Source: Kiritimatiellia bacterium | Lineage (GTDB): Bacteria; Verrucomicrobiota; Kiritimatiellia; RFP12; UBA1067 | Length of the DNA: 43,452 nucleotides | Assembly (NCBI GenBank): GCA_017450695.1 | Contig: JAFSTA010000143.1 | Coordinates: forward strand, 1 to 43,452 | Direction: 5' to 3' | Shown: positions 43,156 to 43,452 of the stretch, piece after piece | How the letters are laid out: each line of letters starts with the position of its first letter | Numbering within the stretch: position 1 is the first letter of the stretch | Notes under the pieces: generated by a model | Told to the model about the DNA's origin: nothing | What the model saw: only the letters and a program-made list of their open reading frames with translations | Databases searched by the model: none | Program-made: the position numbers and the translations under genes

Positions 43156-43452
43156 GGGACAGGCGATGAGTGCCTGTCCTCCGTTTCATTTCCGTGCGCT
43201 AAGATCGGGAGGGTCGCGCCCCGTCGCGACCGCACCGCGTGAAACGACAGGTGCCGCATCCCCGAATGTCCCGCGCAGAACTGCGGCGTTACAAATGCCG
43301 CCCCTGTTCACCCTAAAATCCTCTGTTGAGATTTTTGTTGAGCCACAAAGATCACAGAGATCACAAAGAAATGAAGGCTGGATAGGAAGAATATCGGCAT
43401 TCCGGAAGAAGCCGGACTTTCACCATTTGGGTGAATCAGTTTTCTGCCGCAA
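43156..43452. other. Gene-free right end with hairpin and ACAAAG repeats
   Basis: No gene is visible. GGTCGCG-CCCCGT-CGCGACC (43212-43231) is a perfect 7-bp hairpin of the GGACGCG family and is preceded by ATCGGGAGG, as are the reversed copies at 1582 and ~1818. At 43344-43369 a short ACAAAG/ATCACAGAG repeat occurs (CACAAAGATCACAGAGATCA). Confidence 0.65.

Noticed and set aside
43156-43452. exbD or RNA gene in the right end
   Set aside because: No frame of useful length, and no tRNA- or rRNA-like sequence was recognised.

Overview
The window is high-GC DNA from a Gram-negative bacterium. It has a DAP-type cell wall gene (dapF), an ExbB-type proton channel, periplasmic HtrA and Prc proteases, and very large secreted proteins with LamG, beta-helix-like and InlB-like repeats. 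With the many short palindromes between genes, this mix best fits a gut or rumen Kiritimatiellae-like member of Verrucomicrobiota. That assignment is inference from gene style; no rRNA is present to confirm it. I see no tRNA, rRNA, CRISPR array, prophage or transposase gene.

Layout. 1-1495: the 3' end of a large secreted InlB-repeat protein, frame-broken by a 68-bp duplication. 2147-4818: an HtrA protease, whose catalytic Asp position holds Glu, and a small secreted protein. 4834-8512: a tandem octamer repeat, a large orphan sensor kinase read on the minus strand, and a long intergenic repeat block. 8557-12063: a MoeB/ThiF-like E1 enzyme, an L-fucose isomerase-like enzyme, and a divergent, frame-broken AraC regulator. 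12239-17138: a paralogue of the small secreted protein, then a LamG/autotransporter-repeat protein split at a G7 tract. 17311-25998: mostly intact plus-strand genes: flavodiiron protein, purB, a NERD membrane protein overlapping prc, dapF and a GHL10-type glycosidase. 26254-28580: a stand-alone GMP synthase ATP-pyrophosphatase and an OFA-like MFS transporter, both minus strand. 28964-39709: two tandem minus-strand genes for repeat-built beta-helix-like proteins, the first with a frameshift and the second with its 5' end displaced. 39959-43092: a TPR protein overlapping an ExbB/TolQ homologue.

Housekeeping genes are intact, while the four large extracellular-protein loci and one regulator are broken by single-base or short-repeat events. 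This could be phase variation or recombination among repeats, or uncorrected sequencing and assembly error; reads would decide.

The most unusual non-coding content is three families of intergenic hairpins: (i) a 20-bp REP-like palindrome in nine copies; (ii) short hairpins with variable but self-complementary stems, five of them in a tandem array at 28744-28832; (iii) a GG(A/T)CGCG hairpin with an apparent compensated base-pair swap. Many are joined to an AGCTGAGAAG repeat.
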